Positions 17,618-25,038 of a stretch of 52,399 nucleotides of DNA are shown piece after piece. The stretch spans positions 1 to 52,399 of the forward strand of contig CAJOPE010000086.1 of the NCBI GenBank assembly GCA_905236815.1, written 5' to 3'. The notes under the pieces were generated by a model. That model worked only from the letters and a program-made list of their open reading frames with translations, was not told where the DNA came from and did not search any database. The position numbers and the translations under genes are program-made. The stretch comes from an uncultured Prevotella sp. (GTDB lineage Bacteria > Bacteroidota > Bacteroidia > Bacteroidales > Bacteroidaceae). The number at the start of each line of letters is the position of its first letter. The stretch's first letter is position 1.

Positions 17618-17625
17618 TATTTTTG
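17618..17625 (+). promoter_or_regulatory. -7 element of the etfBA-acd operon
   Basis: TATTTTTG matches TAnnTTTG and is followed by a ~55-base leader to the etfB ATG at 17689. The leader contains the dyad GACATTTTAAAATGTC at 17637-17652, a possible additional control site. Confidence 0.6.
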
Positions 17626-17688
17626 CCGTCGACTTTGACATTTTAAAATGTCAGCCTTAAAATAGCAATTTATTAATTTTAAATTTAT

Positions 17689-18570
17689 ATGAAGTTGAAA
17701 ATCGTTGTACTTGCTAAGCAGGTACCTGACACAAGAAATGTGGGTAAGGATGCGATGACAGCAGAAGGCACCGTTAACCGTGCCGCATTACCTGCAATCT
17801 TCAATCCAGAAGATTTAAATGCTTTGGAACAGGCCCTTCGCATTAAGGACCAGAATCCAGGTTCTACCGTAACGATGTTGACTATGGGCCCTCCACGTGC
17901 TGGCGAAATCATCCGTCAGGGTCTTTATCGTGGTGCTGATGATGGTGTATTGCTTACCGACCGCAAGAGTGCCGGTGCAGATACTCTCGCAACATCTTAC
18001 TTCCTGGCTAAGGCTATTGAAAAAATTGATAAGGAAATTGGTCATGTAGATATCGTTCTTGGCGGTCGTCAGGCTATCGATGGTGATACTGCTCAGGTAG
18101 GTCCTCAGGTTGCCCAGAAGTTGGGACTCAACCAGGTTACTTATGCTGAGGAGGTTCAGAAGATCGAGGATGGCAAGGCTACTATTCTTCGCCACATCGA
18201 TGGTGGTGTTGAGACTGTTGAGGCTCCTCTTCCTGTTGTTATTACAGTAAATGGCAGTGCTGCTCCTGCACGTCCTTGCAATGCAAAGAACGTGATGAAG
18301 TACAAATATGCAACATGTCCTATGGAGCGTACAGGCGAAGAGCCTTGGAAGGATCTCTTCGAGACACGCCCTTACTTGACTCTCGGCCAGTGGAGCATCG
18401 CTGATTGTGGCGCCGACTACGATCAGTGCGGTCTTGCAGGTTCACCTACTAAGGTAAGTGCTGTTAAGAGCATTGTTTTCCAGGCTAAGGAAAGCCAGAG
18501 CCTCACAAGTTCAGATGCTGATGTTGAGGGACTCGTTAAGGAATTGTTGGACAAAAATATTATTGGCTAA
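17689..18570 (+). CDS. etfB: Electron transfer flavoprotein subunit beta
   Basis: The 293-residue beta subunit of the ETF heterodimer, which carries electrons between acyl-CoA dehydrogenases and other redox partners in the cytoplasm. Seen: KLKIVVLAKQVPDT start, NPEDLNALEQALRI, VTMLTMGPPRA, and DIVLGGRQAIDGDTAQVGPQVAQKLG, the nucleotide-binding ETF signature. It is 11 bases from etfA. The sequence by eye cannot settle whether this is a simple or an electron-bifurcating ETF. Confidence 0.95.
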   Translation: MKLKIVVLAKQVPDTRNVGKDAMTAEGTVNRAALPAIFNPEDLNALEQALRIKDQNPGSTVTMLTMGPPRAGEIIRQGLYRGADDGVLLTDRKSAGADTLATSYFLAKAIEKIDKEIGHVDIVLGGRQAIDGDTAQVGPQVAQKLGLNQVTYAEEVQKIEDGKATILRHIDGGVETVEAPLPVVITVNGSAAPARPCNAKNVMKYKYATCPMERTGEEPWKDLFETRPYLTLGQWSIADCGADYDQCGLAGSPTKVSAVKSIVFQAKESQSLTSSDADVEGLVKELLDKNIIG

Positions 18571-18581
18571 AATAAGAAGTA

Positions 18582-19604
18582 ATGAACAACGTATTTGTAT
18601 ATATTGAAATTGAAGGCACTAAGGTTGCTGAAGTTTCACAGGAACTTCTTACCAAAGGCCGTAAGCTCGCCAATCAGCTGGGTGTAGACCTCGAGGCTGT
18701 TGTTGCCGGTACTGGCATCAAGGGCAATGTTGAGGATCAGATTCTTCCTTATGGCGTAGATAAATTGTATGTTTTCGATGGCGAGGGTTTATTCCCTTAC
18801 ACATCAGCTCCTCATACCGACATCGTAGTTAACCTGTTCAAGGAAGAGCAGCCACAGATCGCACTCATGGGTGCTTCTGTTATCGGTCGCGACCTTGGTC
18901 CTCGTGTTTCCGCAGCTCTTGGTTCTGGTCTTACAGCCGACTGTACTCAGCTCGAGATTGGTGAGTTCGACGATAAGAAGAGTGGCAAGCACTACGATAA
19001 CAAGCTTCATGCTATCCGCCCTGCATTCGGTGGTAATATCGTTGCTACTATTATCAATCCAGACCACATGCCACAGATGGCAACAGTGCGTTCTGGTGTA
19101 ATGCAGAAGGCTATCTATGATGGCAAAGCTAAGGGTGAGGTTGCTTATCCAGAAGTTAAGAAGTATGTTTCTGAGCTTTCATACGCTGTTAAGGTACTCG
19201 ATCACCACGTAGAGGCTGCCAAGCACAACTTGAAGGGTGCTCCTATCGTTGTAGGTGGTGGTTATGGTGTTGGTTCAAAGGAAGGCTTCGACCAGCTCTT
19301 TGAGCTTGCTCATCTTCTCCACGGTGAGGTAGGTGCTTCTCGTGCTGCAGTAGATGCAGGATGGGTAGATCACGATCGTCAGGTAGGTCAGACTGGTGTT
19401 ACCGTTCATCCAAAGGTTTATATTGCCTGCGGTATCTCTGGTCAGATTCAGCACATCGCTGGTATGCAGGATGCAGGTATCATCATCTCTATCAACTCTG
19501 ATCCTGAGGCTCCTATCAATGCTATCGCTGATTATGTTATCACAGGTACAGTAGAGGAAGTTGTTCCAAAGCTGATTAAGTACTACAAACAGAATACAAA
19601 GTAA
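18582..19604 (+). CDS. etfA: Electron transfer flavoprotein subunit alpha
   Basis: The 340-residue FAD-binding subunit of ETF. The C-terminal domain shows the family FAD-binding region: PIVVGGGYGVGSKEGF, GASRAAVDAGWV, RQVGQTGVTVHPKVYIACGISG and the NSDPEAPI signature. It works with EtfB upstream and hands electrons to or from the acyl-CoA dehydrogenase encoded 3 bases downstream. Confidence 0.96.
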   Translation: MNNVFVYIEIEGTKVAEVSQELLTKGRKLANQLGVDLEAVVAGTGIKGNVEDQILPYGVDKLYVFDGEGLFPYTSAPHTDIVVNLFKEEQPQIALMGASVIGRDLGPRVSAALGSGLTADCTQLEIGEFDDKKSGKHYDNKLHAIRPAFGGNIVATIINPDHMPQMATVRSGVMQKAIYDGKAKGEVAYPEVKKYVSELSYAVKVLDHHVEAAKHNLKGAPIVVGGGYGVGSKEGFDQLFELAHLLHGEVGASRAAVDAGWVDHDRQVGQTGVTVHPKVYIACGISGQIQHIAGMQDAGIIISINSDPEAPINAIADYVITGTVEEVVPKLIKYYKQNTK

Positions 19605-19607
19605 ATC

Positions 19608-21341
19608 ATGGCAAACTATTATACAGATCATCCAGAGATTGAGTTCCACTTGAACCATCCTCTGATGAAGAGAATCGTTGAGCTCAAGGAGCGCAACTTT
19701 GAAGACAAAGATAATTTTGCAGATGCTCCTGTAAACTACGAGGATGCCATCGAAAACTATAAGAGACTTCTCGATATTACTGGCGATGTTGCAGCTAACA
19801 TCATCGAGCCTAATTCTGAGAGCGTTGACCTTGAAGGTCCACACTTGGAGAATGGCCGTATGATTTATGCCAGCAAGACTTTCGAGAACCTCGACGCTAC
19901 TCGCAAGGCTGGTCTTTGGGGTATTTCTATGCCTCGTCGCTTTGGCGGTTTGAATGTTCCTAATACTGTATTCTCTATGCTTTCTGAGATTATTTCTGCT
20001 GCTGATGCAGGTTTCCAGAATGTATGGTCTTTGCAGAGTTGTATCGATACTCTCTACGAGTTCGGTTCTAAGGAGCAGCAGGAGAAGTATATCCCTCGCA
20101 TCTCTGCAGGTGAGACTATGTCTATGGACCTTACTGAGCCAGATGCAGGTTCTGACTTGCAGCGTGTAATGCTTAAGGCTACTCAGGATGCTGATGGTAC
20201 ATGGCGATTGAATGGTGTAAAGCGTTTCATCACTAATGGTGACTCTGATATTCACTTGGTATTGGCTCGTTCTGAGGAAGGTACTCACGATGGTCGTGGT
20301 CTTTCTATGTTCATCTACGACAAGAACGACGGTGGCTGCACAGTACGTCACATCGAGCACAAGTTGGGTATCCATGGTTCTCCTACTTGCGAGTTGGTAT
20401 TCAAGAATGCAAAGTGCGAACTTTGTGGCGACCGCAAGCTCGGTCTTATCAAATATGTAATGAGCTTGATGAATGGTGCTCGTCTGGGTATCGCAGCTCA
20501 GTCTGTAGGTGTTGAGCAGGAGGCTTACAATGAGGGTCTTGCTTACGCTAAGGAGCGTGCTCAGTTCGGCAAGAAGATCATCACATTCCCAGCTGTTTAC
20601 GATATGCTTTCTCGCATGAAGGCTAAGTTGGATGCTGGTCGTTCATTGCTCTATATGACAGCTCGCTATGTTGATATCTACAAGGCTCTCGAGGACATCG
20701 CTCGCGATCGCAAGCTTACTCCAGAGGAGCGCAAGGAAATGAAGCAGTATAGTCGTTTGGCAGATGCTTTCACTCCACTTGCAAAGGGTACCAACTCAGA
20801 ATATGCTAACCAGAATGCTTATGATGCAATCTCTATCCATGGTGGTTCAGGTTTCATCATGGAGTACAAGTGTCAGCGTTTGTTCCGCGATGCTCGTATC
20901 TTCTCTATCTACGAGGGTACAACTCAGCTTCAGGTAGTTGCTGCTATCCGTTATATCACTAATGGCACATACCTTTCTATCATGAAGGAAATGCTTGAGA
21001 ATGATGTATGCGATTGCGTTAAGCCATTGAAGGCTCGCATTGAGAAGCTCGTTGCTCTCTACGAGGAGGCTATCGAGAAGGTTAAGGCTGATGAGAATCA
21101 GGATGAGCATGACTTCCTTGGTCGTCGTCTCTACGATATGACTGCTAACATCATCGAGTCTCTCCTTATCATCGAGGATGCTACTAAGGCTCCTGAACTC
21201 TTCAAGAAGAGTGCTAACGTATTCGTACGTATGGCAGAGGAGAACGTAATTGGCGCTCACTCTTACGTTATGGCTTTCAATGCAGATGACTTGAAGGACT
21301 TTGTTGCCGCAGAACCTGAGGCAGAAGCTACAGCTGAATAA
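19608..21341 (+). CDS. Acyl-CoA dehydrogenase
   Basis: FAD enzyme oxidising (or, run in reverse with ETF, reducing) acyl/enoyl-CoA. Seen in 577 residues: MSMDLTEPDAGSDLQ (family signature 1), RFITNGDSDIHLVLARS, FAD-binding GAQFGK-type KERAQFGKKI, and IYEGTTQLQ near the end of the core. A ~150-residue C-terminal extension is found in the longer acyl-CoA dehydrogenases. Acyl chain length cannot be told by eye. It is co-transcribed with etfBA and closed by a terminator. Base composition shows strong codon bias (highly expressed). Confidence 0.92.
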   Translation: MANYYTDHPEIEFHLNHPLMKRIVELKERNFEDKDNFADAPVNYEDAIENYKRLLDITGDVAANIIEPNSESVDLEGPHLENGRMIYASKTFENLDATRKAGLWGISMPRRFGGLNVPNTVFSMLSEIISAADAGFQNVWSLQSCIDTLYEFGSKEQQEKYIPRISAGETMSMDLTEPDAGSDLQRVMLKATQDADGTWRLNGVKRFITNGDSDIHLVLARSEEGTHDGRGLSMFIYDKNDGGCTVRHIEHKLGIHGSPTCELVFKNAKCELCGDRKLGLIKYVMSLMNGARLGIAAQSVGVEQEAYNEGLAYAKERAQFGKKIITFPAVYDMLSRMKAKLDAGRSLLYMTARYVDIYKALEDIARDRKLTPEERKEMKQYSRLADAFTPLAKGTNSEYANQNAYDAISIHGGSGFIMEYKCQRLFRDARIFSIYEGTTQLQVVAAIRYITNGTYLSIMKEMLENDVCDCVKPLKARIEKLVALYEEAIEKVKADENQDEHDFLGRRLYDMTANIIESLLIIEDATKAPELFKKSANVFVRMAEENVIGAHSYVMAFNADDLKDFVAAEPEAEATAE

Positions 21342-21362
21342 TTTCTTTATTCACAATATCTC

Positions 21363-21397
21363 AAGAGCCTTCACTATATAAATTAGTGAAGGCTCTT
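21363..21397 (+). terminator. Terminator of etfB-etfA-acd
   Basis: Fourteen-base perfect stem AAGAGCCTTCACTA / TAGTGAAGGCTCTT (21363-21376, 21384-21397) with a 7-base loop, followed by TCTTTAT. Confidence 0.88.
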
Positions 21398-21448
21398 TCT
21401 TTATATAGAAAAATTCCACGCAAATTACGCTTTTCGAAGAATAATAGT

Positions 21449-21456
21449 TAACTTTG
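21449..21456 (+). promoter_or_regulatory. -7 element of the small lipoprotein gene
   Basis: TAACTTTG, with only eight bases before the ATG at 21465. This favours the ATG over the upstream in-frame GTG (21459), which would lie at or before the transcription start. Confidence 0.6.
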
Positions 21457-21464
21457 CGGTGAAT

Positions 21465-21917
21465 ATGAGAAAAATTATTTATATCACTATAGCTGCGACC
21501 CTGTTAACTATCGGTTTTACAGGCTGTCGCTTTGCCCCATCACAAGATATGGGCGACACAGTAGCTGCAAGTGTGTTTGCTCCTATTGACACTGCTGCCC
21601 TGAACAAGGCAAGACTAAAGAAGGCTCAGCAAATGATGAAGGATAGTATCGGTATCTATTATATCGGGGATGGCAGTAATCGCGAACAATTGCAATTAGT
21701 TAGCTATCCTAGCCGACGAGACACCCTAATGATTGGCAAAGCCAAGAAGATTAATGTGAAAGGAAGTGCCGATTTCGGACGAATTACGCGCGCTACTTTC
21801 GTTAAGTTGGAGACTGGCGACAGCATTGTTACTTCCCTTGAAGAAGTAACATTTCAAGCTCACACTACATTAAATACAGAAAAACAGGGGGCCAAGGATA
21901 AAAAGAATAAGGAATAG
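21465..21917 (+). CDS. Predicted lipoprotein of unknown function
   Basis: A 150-residue exported protein with a lipoprotein signal peptide: MRKIIYITIAATLLTIGFTGC, lipobox FTGC near residue 19. The mature part is charged, with a Lys-rich end (KDKKNKE) and no family I recognise. The start is placed at the ATG because a GTG six bases earlier is crowded by the promoter. It lies between the acd terminator and convergent mscS, so it is a single-gene unit. Confidence 0.72.
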   Translation: MRKIIYITIAATLLTIGFTGCRFAPSQDMGDTVAASVFAPIDTAALNKARLKKAQQMMKDSIGIYYIGDGSNREQLQLVSYPSRRDTLMIGKAKKINVKGSADFGRITRATFVKLETGDSIVTSLEEVTFQAHTTLNTEKQGAKDKKNKE

Positions 21918-21935
21918 AGAATACGCCTGCTATGT

Positions 21936-23120
21936 TCACTGATCAGGATATTGTTCGTATATCTTCAGACCATATTCCTGAGCTGTCACATAGATATATT
22001 CCATAATATTGGCAAGATGTTCCTCGTAGCTTTTCCATTCCTTCTGCTTCAAGAAGAAATAAATCTCGATAGGCAAACCACACTGGGTAGCTTCTAGTTG
22101 GCGTACCATTATCATCATCTGGGTATTCACATCCGAACGATTCTTGAGATATTCCTCGATATCCTTTCGGAACTGTCCGATATTCGATATTGGGATAAGT
22201 TCCTGCTCTCCCATTTTCTTTGGTGAAGAAATCTCTTTGGTTGCTGCATCAGAAGTTTTGGCTGCAACAGGTACACGTTTCACACTTCTGAAATCAAAAT
22301 AAATCTTACGCTGCACTCTTCGTCCAGGACTCTCCTGCATACCAATCCAGTTCTGGAAGCTTCCATTTACCAGAGAGGTTGGGGAAATCGTGATGATAGT
22401 ATTATCGAAATTCTGAACCTTTACTGTGGTAAGATTAATCTCCTTCACAATGCCATTGATTTGTGTGGAAGGAACCGTTATCCAATCTCCCCGATGGAGC
22501 ATGTTATTACTAGTAAGACGAACACCTGCCACCAACCCCTCGATGGTATCTTTAAATACCAGCATGAGGATAGCAGACGTAGCTCCCAAACCAGCAAAAA
22601 GTGTCATTGGATTCTTGCCTAATACAATAGCTACAACTACCACAGCTGCAATAAAAATCATCACGATCTTAAGTACACCACAAAATGACTTAAGATATTG
22701 CTGGGCACTACTTCTATTGGTCTGTGTATCGAGGTAATTGAAAGAATTGATGAAGACTGTAGCTGTTCTCACCGACATCACAGTAATATAAATAGCCGTG
22801 AGGCGAGCTGTGATTTCGCTAACCAGTGGAATCTGATAGAAGACCATCGGTATAAGCGTCCACACGACAATGGCAGGAACAATGTGGCAAGCACTATTCA
22901 GCACTTTCTCATTGAAAAGCACATCATCCCACTTAGCCTCAGTCTTGCTTGTAACCTTGAGAAATGCTGGTACAAATAACTTTCGGCAAAGATAATCGCT
23001 GAGTACCGCCAAAAGGATGGCCACAAGGATGAGCAGTGCATGGCGAACTATAGGAACAATGGTTCCTGTCAAGCCTGTCAAGCCTATCAGTTCTTCTACA
23101 AAAATTCGTATTTCCTCCAT
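21936..23120 (-). CDS. MscS-family mechanosensitive ion channel
   Basis: A 394-residue inner-membrane channel that opens under membrane tension to release solutes. Seen: about five hydrophobic segments in residues 20-180, the pore-region helix (FAGLGATSAILMLVFKDTIEGLVAGVRL) and the beta domain signature (NNMLHRGDWITVPSTQINGIVKEINLTTVKVQNFDNTIITIS) typical of MscS. It is longer than E. coli MscS (286 residues), because of extra N-terminal helices and a charged insertion near residue 280. It is third in a leftward set after the PH-like protein and PBP4. Confidence 0.9.
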   Translation of the reverse strand: MEEIRIFVEELIGLTGLTGTIVPIVRHALLILVAILLAVLSDYLCRKLFVPAFLKVTSKTEAKWDDVLFNEKVLNSACHIVPAIVVWTLIPMVFYQIPLVSEITARLTAIYITVMSVRTATVFINSFNYLDTQTNRSSAQQYLKSFCGVLKIVMIFIAAVVVVAIVLGKNPMTLFAGLGATSAILMLVFKDTIEGLVAGVRLTSNNMLHRGDWITVPSTQINGIVKEINLTTVKVQNFDNTIITISPTSLVNGSFQNWIGMQESPGRRVQRKIYFDFRSVKRVPVAAKTSDAATKEISSPKKMGEQELIPISNIGQFRKDIEEYLKNRSDVNTQMMIMVRQLEATQCGLPIEIYFFLKQKEWKSYEEHLANIMEYIYVTAQEYGLKIYEQYPDQ

Positions 23121-23195
23121 TTCTATAATGTATCAAAATTACCCTAGGATATATGCCTGAACTTCAAATTTTGCCACCTCAGGCAACTGGATATA

Positions 23196-24485
23196 TTAAT
23201 GAGGCTGGCAAAGAATATTGCAAACACGATCCTGGAAGTTGCGGGCATTTTTGCCATGCATGATTCCCTGATTGATGATCGAGAAGCACAAGCGATGACC
23301 ATTAGAGGCTGTACAATAGCCAGCAAGACTGATAACTCCTGTAAGGGTTCCGGTCTTTGCACGTACATTGCCACTTGCAAAAGTGCCTTTCATACGCTTC
23401 TTCAAAGTTCCATCTACACCGGCAATCGGCAGTGACTGTGAAAGGTGCATATAGATATTATCGTTCTTGAAAGCATAGCGAAGCAACTTTGTCTCCAGTT
23501 CTGCACTCAGATAGTTGTAAAGCGAGAGTCCTGAACCATCTGCCAACTTATAATTACGAGAGTCGAGACCTATCTTATCGATAAGTCGGCGCTCTACAGC
23601 TATAGCGCTCTTGGAACTTGCCGGATGATTTCCAGTACTGGCTGCTATCTGATAATACATTGCCTCGGCATAAAGATTATCACTCTCCTTCATCATTCGC
23701 ATCAGCACCTGGTCAATGGTATGAAAACGGGTGATAATTGTAAAGGCATCACCTGGACATCTACCTTCTTTCGCCCACCCGGAATAGTAGATACTATCCT
23801 CGTGAAGCTTATTGAGAAAGCGATCCATAAAGAAATCCTTTCGACCGATAAGCAAGGCTGAAAGTTTAGGGTTGTCATCATCCCAGCACCATCCCTTGCC
23901 ATAGAGTTTGTCATCTTTCATTGACTTGTCGGCATAGATAGTACCACGGATGGTGTCTATTCCCATCTCGGCAAGACTATGCACAAAGGCCGCCATATCA
24001 TCATTGTTGAAACGAGGATCCATGCCTCCAACACAATAGAGATTTCCATTGAGAACACTATCCTTTATTTCACCCGTATATTTCAATTGAGTTTTAAACT
24101 GGTAAGAACCACCCAGACAGTCGAGGGCAGTAATTGCAGTAAGCACCTTCATCGTAGAAGCAGGGCGCAGCAACTGCTGGGCATTGTGCTGATAGATGCA
24201 GGAGTCGGCATCAAGATCCCAAACCATCATACCCACCTGAGAGGTTTGGAACATCTTGCTCTCAAGTAAACGGTCGATATGTACCTGAACAGCCTTAGGC
24301 CAAGGCAGGGAAATGCTGTCAGGCGACAAGCTATCGATGAGCATAGAATCAGGCATTTCCACCTGGTCCTCATCATCATTCTCAATAGTTTCCCCGTTAT
24401 CTGTTTGTGAATAAGCTTGCTGAGGCATCAGTGTCAGCATCACAACACCGATCATCAGCAAATATCTGTAAAAATTACTCTTCAT
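23196..24485 (-). CDS. dacB: D-alanyl-D-alanine carboxypeptidase/endopeptidase (PBP4 type)
   Basis: Periplasmic class C penicillin-binding protein that trims peptidoglycan cross-links. Seen in 429 residues: signal peptide ending QQAYSQ (residue ~27), an acidic linker, the active-site SxxK motif RPASTMKVL (Ser110, Lys113), the SDN-type motif MMKESDNLYAEAM, and KTG in RAKTGTLTG. The PBP4 insertion domains lie between the first two motifs. Its start overlaps the preceding gene by 11 bases, implying coupled translation. Confidence 0.92.
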   Translation of the reverse strand: MKSNFYRYLLMIGVVMLTLMPQQAYSQTDNGETIENDDEDQVEMPDSMLIDSLSPDSISLPWPKAVQVHIDRLLESKMFQTSQVGMMVWDLDADSCIYQHNAQQLLRPASTMKVLTAITALDCLGGSYQFKTQLKYTGEIKDSVLNGNLYCVGGMDPRFNNDDMAAFVHSLAEMGIDTIRGTIYADKSMKDDKLYGKGWCWDDDNPKLSALLIGRKDFFMDRFLNKLHEDSIYYSGWAKEGRCPGDAFTIITRFHTIDQVLMRMMKESDNLYAEAMYYQIAASTGNHPASSKSAIAVERRLIDKIGLDSRNYKLADGSGLSLYNYLSAELETKLLRYAFKNDNIYMHLSQSLPIAGVDGTLKKRMKGTFASGNVRAKTGTLTGVISLAGYCTASNGHRLCFSIINQGIMHGKNARNFQDRVCNILCQPH

Positions 24486-24888
24486 TTTGACGTTTCTTCA
24501 ATTCTCTCATAAAGGCATCATCGTCTTCTGGAAGCACCCCCTCCATATTGTTATTGCCATATTCTATTAGCAGATAATGGCTCAGACCAAATGCTGTCTT
24601 CATCGAAGTAACTTTCTTTATCATATCGACAGGAATATTGCGGTTGGCCGAGAATCGTCCCTTGTTGATAATCAGGAATTCCTTCTCCTCATCCATGTCA
24701 ATGGGCTTAATGCGACGGAAAGTGTAAGTTGTATTCAGGACTCGCTCCACCATACCTACTACGATGATGGCTACAAGAATGCCAATCGCTGCCTGACGAT
24801 TCCAGAAAAACCAGAACGAAAGCAGTGTAAATACCGTAATACCACTCTTTGCAGCAATCGTAAATCGCTGATGAAAAGTCCTGTCCAT
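24475..24888 (-). CDS. Two-helix membrane protein with PH-like domain
   Basis: A 137-residue protein with two N-terminal membrane helices (residues ~13-47: GITVFTLLSFWFFW and AAIGILVAIIVVGMVERVL) and a cytoplasmic C-terminal domain whose strands (FLIINKGRFSANRNIPVDMIKKVTSMKTAFGLSHYLLIEYG) suggest a bacterial PH-like fold. The function is unknown. It overlaps dacB by 11 bases, so a role at the cell wall synthesis machinery is plausible by context only. Confidence 0.7.
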   Translation of the reverse strand: MDRTFHQRFTIAAKSGITVFTLLSFWFFWNRQAAIGILVAIIVVGMVERVLNTTYTFRRIKPIDMDEEKEFLIINKGRFSANRNIPVDMIKKVTSMKTAFGLSHYLLIEYGNNNMEGVLPEDDDAFMRELKKRQNEE

Positions 24889-24913
24889 ACCTTATTAATA
24901 ATATTATCGGTTG

Positions 24914-24921
24914 CAAAATTA
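24914..24921 (-). promoter_or_regulatory. -7 element of the PH-like/dacB/mscS set
   Basis: TAATTTTG on the - strand, 25 bases upstream of the start at 24888. Confidence 0.6.
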
Positions 24922-24964
24922 CAAAAAATATGCCGTATATAGTGTAATTCTGATAACTTTTTGC

Positions 24965-24972
24965 TACTTTTG
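24965..24972 (+). promoter_or_regulatory. -7 element of nadB
   Basis: TACTTTTG, giving a leader of about 62 bases before the ATG at 25039. Confidence 0.65.
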
Positions 24973-24976
24973 CAAG

Positions 24977-25038
24977 CAAAACTAAGGGATTTGAAGTCCC
25001 ATCCCTGACTATCACGCTGGGGAGAACATCTAAAAATT
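24977..25038 (+). promoter_or_regulatory. Potentially structured 5' leader of nadB
   Basis: GGGAT (24986-24990) can pair with TCCC at 24997-25000 or with ATCCC at 25001-25005. TCCC (25002-25005) can also pair with GGGA at 25020-25023, just ahead of the start codon. The pairings using the central TCCC exclude each other, as in an attenuator or riboswitch. It matches no riboswitch class I recognise. The leader could also be unstructured in vivo. Confidence 0.35.

Noticed and set aside
19275..20375. Long open frame (366 codons) antisense to etfA and the acyl-CoA dehydrogenase gene
   Set aside because: It mirrors strongly biased codons of the sense genes, its translation is low-complexity Thr/Ile/Leu-rich without family features, and the sense genes are certain.
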